Source: Membranipora membranacea
Lineage: Eukaryota > Bryozoa > Gymnolaemata > Cheilostomatida > Membraniporidae
DNA length: 60,000 nt
NCBI GenBank assembly: GCA_914767715.1
Contig: OU612073.1
Span: 9,302,001-9,362,000 of the forward strand
Direction: 5' to 3'
Part shown: positions 10,701 to 25,700 of the stretch, piece by piece
How positions within the stretch are numbered: position 1 is the first letter of the stretch
How the letters are laid out: the number at the start of each line of letters is the position of its first letter
The notes under the pieces: generated by a model
What the model saw: only the letters and a program-made list of their open reading frames with translations
Told to the model about the DNA's origin: nothing
The model's database searches: none
Made by a program: the position numbers and the translations under genes

Positions 10701-13700
10701 AAATGAGTGCTCTGACCTATTTGGAGTGGATGTTGATAGTGAAAACTGTATGAAGACCGTCCTCAGCAATGGGCTCAGTAAGTATTATCTTGTTGTCGGC
10801 ACCATTTTTACATATGGTAGCTAATTTCGATGAATTTGAAATGTTAAATACATATTTGATAACACTTGGCACGGTATATAACATTAATTATCGAAGATAA
10901 TCTTTTTTGCCACCCAGTGCCTGTTGGCATGATGTTAATTTTATCGACCTAGGGCAGCCATAGCTTTTGGCTTGTCTCCATCGAATACACAATAGTGTTG
11001 AGGTGGCATAAGGCAACGTAGCATGATGCCTTTTTTAGTTCCTATAGGGGACCTTTTCGGCTCTAGGCTGGCAAACGGTTAACACAATTAACACCTACAG
11101 TTTTGCCCATCCAGCTTCAATAACTGGAACTCATACTCAGATTCATGCCTGTTCTTCTCTTTGGGAGTAGTATGAAAGCCAGCAGTGAATGATGACACAT
11201 AGAATATTTCTAATTACCAACACAACACATTTGGCTTTTCTAGCCATTCTTTTGCAAACCTAAGCTTTTCTCCTTTCATCCTTCAAAGTAAATTGTTGGA
11301 GCCTTAGTGCCTTGGCAAATATGCTTCTATTGAAATTTATTTGGAACAAAGGCTAATCTTTCATAGTGCAGTCATACCTTTTGTTAAAATTTGAACTCCC
11401 AAAACAAATTGTACCACAGTACCATGATAAGCAATCTCAATGAGAAGAAATACTCTCATATTAAATCTTATTAACATATTATATATCATTGTAACTGCTT
11501 GCTATCACCAGTTTCTTACACCTAACAGCGCATATCCTTATAAATTGCTTAGGCCTATTTTTAATTATAAAGGACTGATCAATCTGCGTTTGTAAAATGA
11601 CAATATCTGCCTTTTTTCAAAATATCTATGCCTGTTTATGATGCTTGGCGGTCAACTTTGGCTATGAAGAAATCTTAGGCAAAATGCAGTGGAGGTATTG
11701 GGATGGGAGGGTTGGCAAGGATGTTTGTGCATTAACACAGTCTTTATGACAAATGTCACGTATTTATAATTTGAAGGAGCATCCAAAGCCATCTCTATCA
11801 ACTAGCCCAAGCTCGACAAGGCAATATATAGTGGCTTTGGGCTAAGAGATGGTGAGGGATTAGGATAACCCCAACCAACTAATTATTAGATGACAACTTA
11901 CTAAAAGAACAACTTTGATGGCCCTTCAAACTAACAAAGATGTATGCACACAAAAAATAACACTTTTTATGGTTTGTCTGACTACATTATCTAGCACTTG
12001 TAATACACGAACAGTAACACCTTACTACCCTGACTGTTTCAGTTTTCCTATTACCAACTTCCTATATGACTCCACTTGAAACCTAACCGGCATGCGTGTC
12101 TTCGGTGGGTTCTCTGAGAGTATCTGTTTCTAGTGTAGGAGTGTATAAAAAAAAAGTGCCCAGACACCATGCCACTCCTATTTATTCAGCTCACATTTAT
12201 GATTTCAGTAGTGAAAAGCTGTGGAATACCCTGTATTAGCAAAGAGCTTGAGGAGGACGATTGTGTTGAGCATAGTGGTGCGCATGTGTGTCTATGTAGT
12301 GGAAACCAATGCAACTCTGCTACTAAAGTTTATACCGGATCCTTTCTGCTTACAGCTGCTGTACTTATCGCTATACAAATTAATGCCTGATTTCTATTCC
12401 TTTTTTGCTGTCATATTTGTCTAATACGATCCTATCCTTGATCACACATTTCTATATCCATGTCTATTCACTATGATTGTGGTTCTGGACAGATCACCCC
12501 CAGATATCAGTGGGAAGTATTGAATTTTCCAACCACCATTTGGCAGTGGCCTAAAAACTCTCACCAATATGTTTTTCACAATATTTATGCATAAATTTTT
12601 CCTTATGAGTTTTTTAATGTTTAGCAATCAAAGACTATCACAATCGAAAGGAAAACATGAGAATGCTATAAAATCTATATTGTTTTTGATAATGCGGGAG
12701 TGCGGGACACTCCATAACTTGTGACACAGTGATTATAAGATTCATTTAGTAGAAGTTTTTTACACACAACGATTTTATCCCTCATTAATATTCTTTAAAC
12801 CAAATCCACGATGAGATGTGTCAGCTTTTCTTATGCATTTTTTATTCTATGCTCTATGATATGAAATGAAGATTGGCATTGTCAAAACTGTTTCTCCAGC
12901 TAATCAGCTTCAAGACAAGCCAAAAATTGACCCTCTATGACCACCAGAAGCTGTGTTATGAGTCATTGAAGTCAACCCATTCAATACTCGCTCGTGAAAT
13001 CGGAAAGCCTGAGTGTGAGGTCACATCAGGGTTTCCGACCAATATTCGATATTTTTCGTATAAGGAACTGTTAAAGTGAAACCAACTTTTTTCCACCTCA
13101 AAATCTGCGCTAATCTACTTCAACTTTTTGTTTTCGATTAATCTCTATGATGACATGAGCTATGTTGGATAACAACTCGTTTTATCCAGTTTTGATGAAC
13201 TTACATGAGTCCGAAGTGTCTAATGGTGGACATATACGCAAAATGTATGTTTATGACATCATATCCCCCTTTGCTAGGCTCGCGAGCATCGGCGAGGCCT
13301 TACTTTGATAAGTCATAACTTCAGTCCTAGTTGCCCAATTGAGCTGTCCCTGGGCTCATTTTGAAGCAAGAAGTTCATTCATTATCGTCATTTTTGTTAG
13401 CCATGTGATGAACTGTTATCATACTGTTAACAGTTAACATACACAAGTATTTGGCAACCACAAACACTTTGCTATTTAGATGGCTGTTTGAAAGGCTTTT
13501 TTATCAGGTACTTGCGACGACGTTGGGGATTTGATATTTTCCCCTTTAAATTTCCGTAATTGTTAATCAAAACCAAGCTCACAATTAAAAAAAATTTGGC
13601 ACGAGACTCTCATTATCAAAAAATGACAAACCATTATTGCCACTAATGTTTACTCCTTGGTTTAACTGGTTTTTAACAGCGGGCAGTTGTATAACCACAC

Positions 13701-16700
13701 AGTATATCCTTACTCTGGGATAACTATCTAAAGGTGAGGTATGTTTTATTGCATGAAGGATAAAATGTGCTAGATGAGGTAGAAGGAAAATTGCCAATAT
13801 CAGCACATCCCCCAGGTATTTATTGACTATCGAGATAATCACTGCAACTGATAGCAACTGTCACTGAATTACACTAACCAAGAGCTACTCAAACAACGTT
13901 ATCTTTTCGATAAAACATCTAAAACACATCTCTCTGGTACCATTAGGATCTATTGAGCACTATCACAAACACGAGCTACTCAACCAATACGACCATGAAG
14001 AACGCTGGAGTAATACTGCTCATTATTGCAGGTACTTTATGCATCAATCACAAATGATGTAATGATTATTGTTCTTACTAACGTTTCCCTTCTGTTCAGA
14101 TAATTGAGTCGAAGAGGTAAAATTTCAAGTTCTTTATGGACTTATAGGTTGCAGATGCACACTCTATGTGATGTGTCAAGGCCGTATTTGCCTGTTTTTT
14201 ATTTGAGATATCAAAACTATTTGGGGCCATTTGACAGTTTAGAAATCAAAGTTGGCATTGATATGTTTTTTGAATACCAAGTGTAACTGTTCTTATTATA
14301 CACTAGGAGCTATAGGCTTAGCAGCGGGGATGAAATGTTACTACTGCGCAGACTGTGCACAAAACAGTATGCATTTGACAGACTGCACTAACATCCTCGG
14401 GATGGGCCTGAGCAGTACCCACTGTGTTAAGACTGAAACAAACACAGGAATCAGTGAGTATTATCCAGGCTCTGGTTTTCTTAACAAGTCCAACACTTAC
14501 GGTTATATTGATGGGCGCTTCTTGCCCCAACTCAATTTGTTGTTGTCCAACCCAACCAGGGAGTAAGTTCTGCCTGTTCCAGGAACATCAGGTCTTGTCC
14601 ACACCACACCCAATTGAAATATAGTCCTTTTGTAATCCTGAAAGAGTCCTTGTGTCGGGTTTATATGACTATGGTATAATGAGTGCTCAAACTTTGCTCT
14701 GGTAACTGGAAGGAGCATCCCATTATCAATCAAAGTAATGTCCCTCACACTGTTTGCAGATAAACTCTGAGATGTGAGTCTCTCTGCACCGTAGCGACAG
14801 TGCCAGATATTAGCCCAATTGACCTATTTACATTTTGCCTATAGAAATCAACTTTATTTCAGTACGGGATGACTTTTCAGTTAGAGAACCCAAGAGCACT
14901 TGGATTAAGCCAAAGATAACCAACCTGAAGTAATTGGTTATCACTACCAATGACAAAGGTCAAGTTTGCGCATCTAAACAGCACTGACATCGAGACTATA
15001 CTATTATCATGTGTATCTCTGATCATTAGAGTAAATTTGGTTGGAGTTCCTAACATGTACTCTCCCCTTTGAGGGATATGGAACTCGGGTTGTTACATCA
15101 AATTCCTTGTGAAGGTACTCATGCTAAGTGAATTAGATAACTTTCCATCGACCAGAGATATACATGTAATAGTATATCACGTCATCAGTGTGCTAAGTAT
15201 AGGGTATGTCCTCAAGGTCCTTTTTTTTTGTTTACTGTTTTCCGTGGTTGTGGTATACCGTGCATGGACGAAATTTATGGTGAAGGAGAGATATGTAAGA
15301 CCTATAGTGACAAATTAGTCTGTCGCTGTATTGGAGATAAATGCAACTCAGCTAATAAAGCGTACACGGGATCAGTTATCGTAACAGCTATCGCTCTGAT
15401 CACTGCGCACATCATATAAATTCACAGAAAAGACATAGATATGCATATATATATAGATACATATCTAGATACATATATTGATATATATATATTATTATTA
15501 ATTAATTTATTTTAATTATTAATTTTGTGTTTCTTGATAAGGTCTGGCTAGAGACTTTGCATAATAGTTACATTTCAATATCTACATATTTGAGTGATCT
15601 TAAAACATGAGAATACTATATAATCTATAATGTTTTTGTTAATGTGACACAGTGATTATTTGCCTCATTGAGTAGTGCCTTTGATTATCTTATTTTTCGT
15701 TAGGAATGTGATGAGCTGCTATCAATACAATCCTTTTAATTTACATAAATGGCTATCATGCTGTTAACATACTCAAATATTTGGCATCGACAAAACTTTG
15801 CTATTTAGATGGCTCTTCTTATCAGGTACTTGCAACATTTGAGACTTGGTATTTTTTCCCCTATAAATTCCCTTAATTGTTTATCAAAATTAAGTTTTAA
15901 AATCTGAGGATATATTCCAGATAACGCAAAGCCCCCAACACTGCCTATCGTAACTTCTTATACATCAGCAACATTAAATCAAAGATTCTATAAATTTTGT
16001 ATTGCCATGTGACAAATAAAGATCCTATCAGCCCAGTTATGAGATAATCCCATACGAATGTTCAATAAGGAAATTCAGTTGTCAGATGCCTAGAAAGTTA
16101 GATGCCTAGAAAGACTACCTAAAGACCAATGGCTGTTATAGTCGGGCAGTTGATTGTGATGAAGTTTTGTGAGGTTTGCATGGTAAAAAAATTCAACGCT
16201 CTACTTGGCATGAATTATTGATGGTAAAAGGAGTGACTTCCATAAAGAAAGGTAACTCCCATTCCCTGTATTATTATGTCACAGTCTCACGGAAGCGCAA
16301 CACAAGCACTTCCGGAAGATTGTGACATCATGAAAGTAACTGCCTGACTATAACATGCTTTGGTCTGTGGGTAGCCTTTAAGTTTTGAGATGCCGAGTAA
16401 GCTAGTCAGGTGTCTCACTTACTATTGGAGATAGTAATGATGAGCTGATTGACATATCCATAGGAGGCCTGTGTGATCTATACTCAGCTTCTGTAACCCT
16501 AGTATCTCTAGCACCATTCAGTGATGAATAGAGCTGGGTACATGAACTGCCCATCTTTCTCTCAATACCTGATACTTTAGCTTCAAGCCTAGCAATTTCT
16601 GCCTCCTGCAAAATCACAGAGATATATCAAGAGCCTGGACCACAGATTAAAGTTCTTTCGCAGTGCTGTTGAACAGAGCTATATGAGATGACATTTCAGG

Positions 16701-19700
16701 TCCTACATTCAATTAAGCATTCGTTGACATATTATTTAAGATTATTATTCAGCAATATTTCGACATCTCTACCAAAGAATATTTCATAGAATAAAGTCCC
16801 AAACTCACTCTATCTAACTATTTCTTTCCATCGAAATAAACAAATCGTTTGACCTGTTGTCACAACACCAGTATTATAATTGATTCTATTTTTTTTAAAG
16901 TATCATTTGGTTTCCATTGGGGGAAGAGTAGAAAAGTTCTCAAACCTTTATGACGACCGCTTCGTTAGCATTTTTGACAAGCTCAAGTCGTCGGGAGAGC
17001 TCTGCTCTAAGCGACTCTATTTGATCATGTGACATATCAAGCTGTGTATGGAGTTGTCTCTCTCTGTTCTCTACCTCCCGCAGACGAGAACTGTAACTCG
17101 CCTCCATCTCAGATTTAGTCTCCAGAAAATCGTTCTGAGCATCTTCCAGCCTAATAGAAAAAGTAAATCACGAAGATATATGTATAAGTATAAGCCTTTA
17201 GAGGGAAATAAATGTCCTCTTCATGATGTGAACTAAACTGAAATCTGGTAAAGTGAATGAGAAATGTGTATATGTGCTATATAATTTTGATTGTAATTGA
17301 AATTTTAATTAATTAATTAAATTATTAATTAAATTTACTATAAATTAATTCAATTATAACTTATTTAATATTAATAATTATAATTTCAATATCATTGGAA
17401 TTATGATTATTATTAAAATTTTTATAAGATCTTTAAAGGGCAACCAAGGTTTCAAATAACTTCTCATTGATGGCCATTGATTAGTAGCAGATTGCACCTT
17501 CTGCATGGGGAAAAAGACAAAATATAGTTCGGATGATTATTCAGCCAGAATTCTTGTGAAACATTTCTTCCATCAGGTACTCAAACTCAGTTAAAAGAGA
17601 ATACCACATAGCAGTTTCCTGTTCCTGTTATTATTTCGCCTGTGCTCTATAATTATTACAGCAAAGTCTTGGAACCTCCCCTAAACTGAAGTGTTACCCA
17701 GCTTAGAGTCAGCAACTACTTTGAGTTTTGCATCGCGTAATGCACAAAGCTGATGCTGCCCAGCACATTATTTGCTACCCATTAATGCATTGTTGCGAAA
17801 CCTTGGTTGCCGTTTAAATCATTCAAACCCATACCTAGCTATCTCTTTGCGATGTTGGAGTTGTAGCTGCTCCAGCTCATATTTAGCTCCTTCCAGGCCG
17901 GCTGATTTACCACTCTGAGTCTGCTCACATTCTAATAACCTTTGCTCCAGTTTATATACGGTGTCCAGGTACTCCTAGAAAGGATAGAATAAGGAATGGA
18001 AAAGACTACACAAGACTGGATCAGAGTTTTTGTTATATCATCATGTGTATAGATTGATTAAAGTTAAAGACTACCCACAGACTGATGCATGCTATAGTCA
18101 GGCAGTTACCTATAAATAAATTTATGTCATTTGCATGGTAAAAAAATTCAATGCTCTACTTGGCATGAATTATTGATGGTGGAAAGATTGCATTGGTCTT
18201 TGAATAGTCTCAACAAAAATTCAAACGAGTAAATATCCAAACTGGTAATCATCCACCAAGCACATGCTAAGCTTGTCCTGTAAGTTCATATAATACAAAA
18301 ACATTCCATTTGAAGTTGCTCCTTCCAACTTGCATCTGCAGATAACACATCACATCGTCAGGTGCATGAAAGGTGGAGCAACTGCTAATGTTGAAAAAAT
18401 CGATCATTTAGTTTATAGACAGTACCTGAAGTTGTTGTTTAGCCTCGTTATATTGATCTGTTAATGTCTGCCTCTCTATTTTACTCTCTGTCAGCTCAAA
18501 CTGCAGTCGCTCTACCTGATCCTCGTATCGCTTGATGAGATCACTGAAAACGAAACAGGTAATTGATTTATTTGGAGGCAAGCTCTGCGTCAGACAGGTT
18601 AGAGATTTGAGAAGTTGAACGCCTCTGACACGGTTCCATGTAATGAAAATGAAATCGTAAATTGATTTTTTAAAGGCGGCATTAAATTTGATAAATGCAA
18701 CAATAAGTTTGAGGACAGCATTAGCCTTTTCACATGGCCAAAATTGGCAGCATGACCAGGCTATAACAGCATTACATGATACATGCTAAATACGTACAGA
18801 AGATGGTATCATGCATATTTATAACCTTTAACCTTTTTGTGCAGCTACACCTACTTACTTTTTAGCATTTACTTCAGAGCTCCGATTGGTCAGACCATGC
18901 ATAAGTCCCTCAGACTTGTCCTCGAGATTATCGAGTCGTGACTCGAGATCACATACTTGTCTCGACTTGTCAAGTAACTCTGACTCGAGTTTAAGTACTT
19001 GAGATTGAGATATATTGAGCTCGCTGTGTCGTGACTCAAGGTCATGTGTCAGCTGAGTAACAGACTCCTGTAACTTTAGTGCCTAGCAACAAGAAAAACA
19101 GATTATGATGCAAGTTGAGTTAATCAAGATGGTTGCCTGTCTGTAACATTAATCTGTTCAAATTCGCCAAGTGATTGGCAGTCTCATCAGTACTACAACA
19201 ACCTGTAGGCATGTTGATCAGAGAGTGCTCTCTTTACACAAGAACTAGGATAAGAGAAGCATAAACCAAAACAGACCTAAAAAATAAATGGAATAATTCG
19301 GTGCATCCAATTTCATAACGCTGAAAACTGTGATCAACTGCTTAGATTGCTTGCAAAACCGTAGGTATAGACAGTTTTCTGAGCTCTGATTTAGGCCTCA
19401 ATTCGGATTTGTCCTCTCTCCAGTTTGGTACTTTTAACCCACGCTGCATAGGAAAAACGTGCTGAAAAGAGGGTTATCTTGAAAACCGCTTATAATAGGA
19501 TAAAAGTTAGTTTTGATTCAGAAACTGCAACATTGAAAACTCATATGGACATAGTTTGGGAAATAATTTAGTATTTGTAATAGTATTTGGTTAGTCAATT
19601 ATAGCATTCTCTGCCTGTTTTGCGGAAAATTTGGCAGAATTTTTCACGAGTTTCGTCACTAAAATTCAGATTTATCAACATTCAAGCCTCCAATGATTTG

Positions 19701-22700
19701 GAAACCCTGTCTCCCAGGGTTTTCAATGGTGCAGACTCTGACCAAACTGGAGAGAGGACAACTCTGAATTGAGGCATAAATAAGAGCTGAGCAAACTGTC
19801 TATTAGAGTAGGTTGCAAGGGTAATGCCCCTCCCTGATAGACCTGTACAATTAAATTAAAAATATTTATTGAAAAACATAATAATATTATATTCTTCAAT
19901 AAATAAATATATTATATCAAGATCTAAAGGGTGTTTTCATTATGTGAGCTGAACTAAAAATTTCTAAAACGAATGTCTTTATATATACCATGTATATAAA
20001 GATATGACATTTATTTTAGAAAGTTTACAAGTTTCATCTATTAAAAATTTATTGTATTCATTACATTTCTGCACAGTTGATATCCTAATGATGGAAAATG
20101 AGATGGAATATCTTATCGTTATTGGGTGAGAAATCAGTAAATTAAGGTCTACAAAATACAGGACCAACTACGGTAAATCAAGATTTTTAAATCAATAAAT
20201 ACCAGCCAATTACATATAATATTTGTCATTCAGATGAAGTAACGCTTACTCTCAAACTTTGTAGTTTTGTTTTGTGTATGTATTTATTTATTTTTTTTTT
20301 TTCGCGGCATTTTTATATAAGAAGCTAACCTGTTGCGCAGTCTGATCACGCTCATCCTGACATCTCATCAGCTGCTCTGAAGTTTGTCGGAGTTGTGTCT
20401 CCACTTCAGCTCTGTAGCTATTTATAGTAACATCTAACTGTGACACCTGCTGAGCGCGGTTAAGAAGCTGTTTCTCTTGTTTCTGTATCTGATCATCCAA
20501 CTCTTCAATCTATGGGTCACATAATAGTGTGGTTATCAACAACATTACATGGTTTTGTACAGTAAAATGCGTTGATACTATCTATGTATTTTTTATAGTA
20601 TATATATGTTTATGGTAATCGTGGTATCGAGGTATGGTGCTCAAATATTGGCATTTCAAAAACTATCACATGAATGGTGGCAAAGAAAGGTTTCATTGGA
20701 ACCTGTCTCACAGGCATATGAGGTCTGAACCTAGAAAACCTGTAGATGGCATTGCGCATTATACCAAAACGCTTGTAAACATTGACATCTCGCAATAATC
20801 TGAAACGGAAAAGGAAAAAATAGTATAGTTCGCCGCACCTCACAGTTTTTACTGTGCAATTCATCTTGAGCCATTCTTAGTGACTTCTCCATCTCTTTTA
20901 GTTTGACTTCTACAGATTTCTTATCCTCCCGACTGATACTCAGCATCTCCTACAAACAATAAAGGAGTAGGTGCAGATGTGACTGATGCTTACATGGAAC
21001 TTGAGTACAACTTTTATAACCACGCTACATTTTGAAAGAAGCCGACATCTTGGATTAAATTTTACACATTATGTACTTGATGAAGTAGAATGATAGACAT
21101 ATGATTGGTTTTTGGATTCTGAAGGCTTAAAGTAAGCGCCCGGGGATAATTTTGCCTTTCTTGACACACTTGGAATAGTAATCTATTGCTAGCTAAATTT
21201 TACCTACCTTCTTTTTCGTATAAGTTTCATTACTAACCAATAGCTAACATAACCTCAAAAACAGCTATCCTAAAATCTGGCGAAAATATACTCTTCTTGT
21301 TACACACATTATACACTATATACTAGTAGCCATGCCACAATTTTGTCAGACCAAACTCACTATACCTGAAGTTCCTCCATTTGGTTCATGGCAGATTTGA
21401 GATCATTCTGGGCGCGTCTAAACTCCCCCTCAAATTGAGTATTGATCAGGGTCTGATGCTCCAAGTCTATCTCCATTTTATGAAGTCTATCTTCCAGCTC
21501 ATTGACTACAAAAAGATTCCACATATCCACGCATTTATGTATATGTATAATATGAGCTTATATTGGGTTTCTACTGGATGTATCATACTGGTACATCGAG
21601 GAAATCAGCAGAGTTATGGTGATCTATGCGCTATAGGATAAAATGTGATTGTGCTTCACATCGCCAAAAAATCAGATGTGTCATCTGGTCGCACATTCCT
21701 TACTTTTATTACATTATGCGTAGGACTTGTGATCTTAGTGATTTACGGCATTGTCAGTCAGTCCTGTTCTGATACAGGCATGCCAGTTATTCTAAGCAGG
21801 TCCTTGTTGGAAAAAAAGTGATCCCCTCTGTGTCTTTGTGAAAAAGTGTAGCCGGCGCTCATGGGTAAAATTGTGTACTTTTGGCGCCATCACCTTCAAC
21901 TTTCCGTATTGAAGTCGACTAACATACAATACATCCTCTCAAATCCAAAGCGCAGCAAAATTCACATTACACCCATTGCGGAAGAGTTGCTGGGTAGAAT
22001 ATAAAAAAACTTACTCTCATCTGTCTTCACGCTGAGTTCATTTTGAGTTTCCCTGAGTTCCGTCTCAAGGTCTGTAAGTTTATCAATTCTAGACTTGTCT
22101 GACGTCTGATTACGGGATAGCTTAGATTCTACAGTATCAATCTCAATCAGCAATGAAGCTTTGTCTTTCTCCAGATCCCGTAACTATATAAAAAGGCATC
22201 AATGCTTTCTCATTTATGTTCAAATAAACAAACTCAATAACTCGGTGTGCTGTATGATCATTAGTTTGTTAAAAAAAACAAGCATCTTGTGCTTCTCGAT
22301 TGGATGTGACATTGCTATAGTTGAAAAGCAGCACCAAATTTGGTTCATTTGCCTGCATTCAGAGTTGCTCCACAACCAAAACTCACTGGTCAGCGCGGCG
22401 TGATCAGAGGACGGGGAGCAACTTGAATGCAGGCAAATTAGATCAGACTTGATCTAGAGGCAACTGTTGGACAGGACATGATGACCTGCATTGCCCATAG
22501 ACTTAATTTTATTTGATTTATTATTAAGTCTATTGTATTACCTGGTCATTAGTCTGCTGTTTGTGTATCTTGGCCTGTTCCAGCTGCTCCATTGTAGATT
22601 GCAGCTTTTCTGTCACCATCAATAGCTCCCTCTGGTGTGAACTGCTAACCTTCTGCAGTGTCTGCTCCATGTTAGCTACCTGAGAGGTAATGTAATAAAA

Positions 22701-25700
22701 AAAAGGTTTACACAGCGGTACTTATGACGAAATTAGACCAATTGAATGGATACACTTATTGCTAAAATTGTTGTAGTGTCATCTTTAGTTTACCACTGAC
22801 ACCTATGCCAATCATAATTATTTATATTATATATGTTTATACTATGATCATAAGATGGTTGAGACTTGTCCTCTCTGGTATATTGATCGGACAACTTCTG
22901 ACAAATTTCATCACTTTATTTCTGCAGTGTGGGCAGGGAGGGTGTAAGCTCTTTTGCTGCTGAGTCGGTGGTGTCACTTTATGAATTATTCTCAACATCT
23001 TACAGCCACTATGCTCAAATTGTATAAGTTTCGATGAAATTGTAATCAAGTCTCAAACTTATCCGAGCTTCACGGCTTTACATCTAACCTATTTATACAA
23101 TACCATGTGTGTACCTGAGACTTAAGCTCTGTATGACGCTGCTGTAACTCAATAACCTGTCGAGCATTCTCTCCCTCAGTCTGTCTGTTGGTCTGTATTT
23201 TCTGTCGGGATCCCGACAATTCACTTTCAGCCACCTGCAGCGACTTCTGAGAACTCTTCAACCGCGTCTGATATTCTTTTATCTACCATTCAAAGCAAAA
23301 TGATGTGATATATGATGACAATCACAAATGGTTTGATTCAGTTATGGTCTGGTTATGGTTCGGTCTGCGACACATTTGTTAGTACTATTATGGAACCCAA
23401 ATTAATTCAATTCAAAATTGGCATTTTCTTCAAAAGAGACATGAACCTCTCATGATATCAACAGAAAAACTGTCTCAGAACTATGGTGTCCAATCCAATT
23501 CAAATCCAAGTTGGCAATACCAGTAATTTAAAAGCCACATTTTCCTCTCTGGATAGAAACGGAAATAGTAATTTTAGAACTCACAAACTCATCTTTCTGG
23601 TTGAGCTGTCTATCATGTGCCTGTTTCTCATCTCGTATCTGATTGGACAGTTTCTCCCTTTCCTGTTTGGACACAGACACAGCAGACTCAAGCTGTACAA
23701 TCCTATCCTCACAGGACTGTACATGGTCCGATAACTCCGAACAGGTGAGGTGGGCCTCTTCACGCACTGTCTCAAGCTCCTAAAATAAAAAAGACTTTTA
23801 GCTATTGTTCAGTTCTAAGCACCTGGTTTGCGTTTTAGGCTGAGTTAGTCTTATTCTAAAGGTAGAAACACACTGGCGATTATTACAAAGTGAATCGACA
23901 AAGCAAAACGTTTGCACTAGATGAAAAACCATTGTGTCGCTGTCGCTGGCGAATACGCTTAGTTTCTAAATATTTTAATATTTGGACGAAATCGCCCAGC
24001 GTCAAATGATAACAGCCTTGTTTGCTTAGATTTGCTAATGTTTTGCTTTGCCGATTCGCTTTGTAATAATCGCCAGTGTGTTTCTGCCTTTATACAGCTA
24101 TCAGCTATCATAAAAGTACCATAAAGGTATCATAAAGATTCACGATTACTTATTAGTTAGTCATACAATCTGTCTGCTGACAGCGAGCGAAAACATAATG
24201 AAACAGCTTAAAACTGCTTGGATTTAGAGCTTATGAAGGGCAAATTTCAATTCTTGATATCTATTTATACGTAGTTTAGTCGATAACATTGCTGAAATCT
24301 TATGCTATAGAAGGTGTTATGGAGTCTAAGCAAGCACGAATCATTTTTGGTGTATTGAGACTTTTTTCTGAAAGGTGAAATTCAAAATGATAGTCGGTAA
24401 CATTTAAAATGTCAATTGGCAGTTTTTTAAAAATTATTTTTGTATTGTCCAAAATCCCCCCAGGATGGCATGTCAAGCTGCTCACAGACAGGGCTGTTGA
24501 TAATCCATCCAGGGTTAATATCTGGGACCAGCACTTGGGCAAGTGCCACATATCTGTCACAGCATAGTTTAAGTGCTCAAACGGTGCAAGATGCTGATAG
24601 AGGCATTTCATTATCAACCACTTTCTCCCCTGGTTGATATGTAGCCTATGATTAATTGTGGGTTTTCCCAATTTAGTATAGTCATGATAATACATTCATT
24701 CATGCAACACACAACTAGATCTATTTATTCACTTCCATCAATAATCCTTGTCATTCAAAAGGAAATTATGTTTAGGCATTGGCTCAATCTGCCTTCAGTA
24801 AATTTGGCAGTTATACAAGCGCTTTACTAGGATATAAGTTTGGAAAATGAGTGTAAAATCTTGCTGATCATGCCCATAAGACTAGACTAGAAAAACCAAT
24901 AGTAGCTGACTCTAAACTCAAGCAAAGAATCTCAAAAACGCTGATGTCACAAGGTACACAGAGCATATCGGAGTCATAAGAAAGATGTTGAGGTGTTTGT
25001 TGAGATTTCGAGGTGAGCAGCAGATGAATGAGGAGTGGTTTGCTGCCGCACAGAGAGGAGACATACAGGCATTAGAACATTTCAACACCAGGTAACCATT
25101 GAACTAGTCTATAACGGTATGAGTGTCAAAATAGGCATCTAGAGTCAGAAGCATGTAGACTTTGCCAATGTCTATAATCATGGTCATGATCATGGACATT
25201 GGCAATTCCCTATTGAGGGGAGCAGAGTATGTTAGTTCATGGATAGAACAAAATTTCTTCATAGTCTTGAAGGCTAAGCGAGGACATATATAGTCTACCA
25301 AACCAGATAGTTGTTTGTGGCGTTATGGGTGATTGATAGTTGAGCCCTACAAACTCTACTCACTTCGGTTTAAGCACTCAGGCTACTTGCCTGTCTGACC
25401 CGTGAATACTGAACCTTGTAAAGCACCCAACTATTGCCTCATTGATTTTAAAATGACCTTCTTTTCAGAGTCTTGCTGTCGAGTCTAATAAGAGTGTGTT
25501 CAGACTACAGACATTGTTATTGTTTGAGTTTTGATTTATTTTTGATTACAGAAAAGGAGTAAGCGTAAATGAGAAGGATAAGGATGGGAACACAGCATTA
25601 CACCATGCAGTACAAGGGAGAAAACTCCAGGCAGCGGAGTGGCTCATCAACAACAAGGCTAAGATAGACAAACAAAATAAAGAGAAGAAATCTGCGTTTG

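Noticed and set aside
12873-13079. 68-codon frame downstream of Ly6 gene 1
   Set aside because: Falls in the dispersed repeat; the second copy at 50.5 kb does not keep the frame.
24300-24695. 131-codon minus-strand open frame in the host intron
   Set aside because: No splice sites in phase with the neighbouring exons and no recognisable domain; the frame crosses sequence that pairs with itself.
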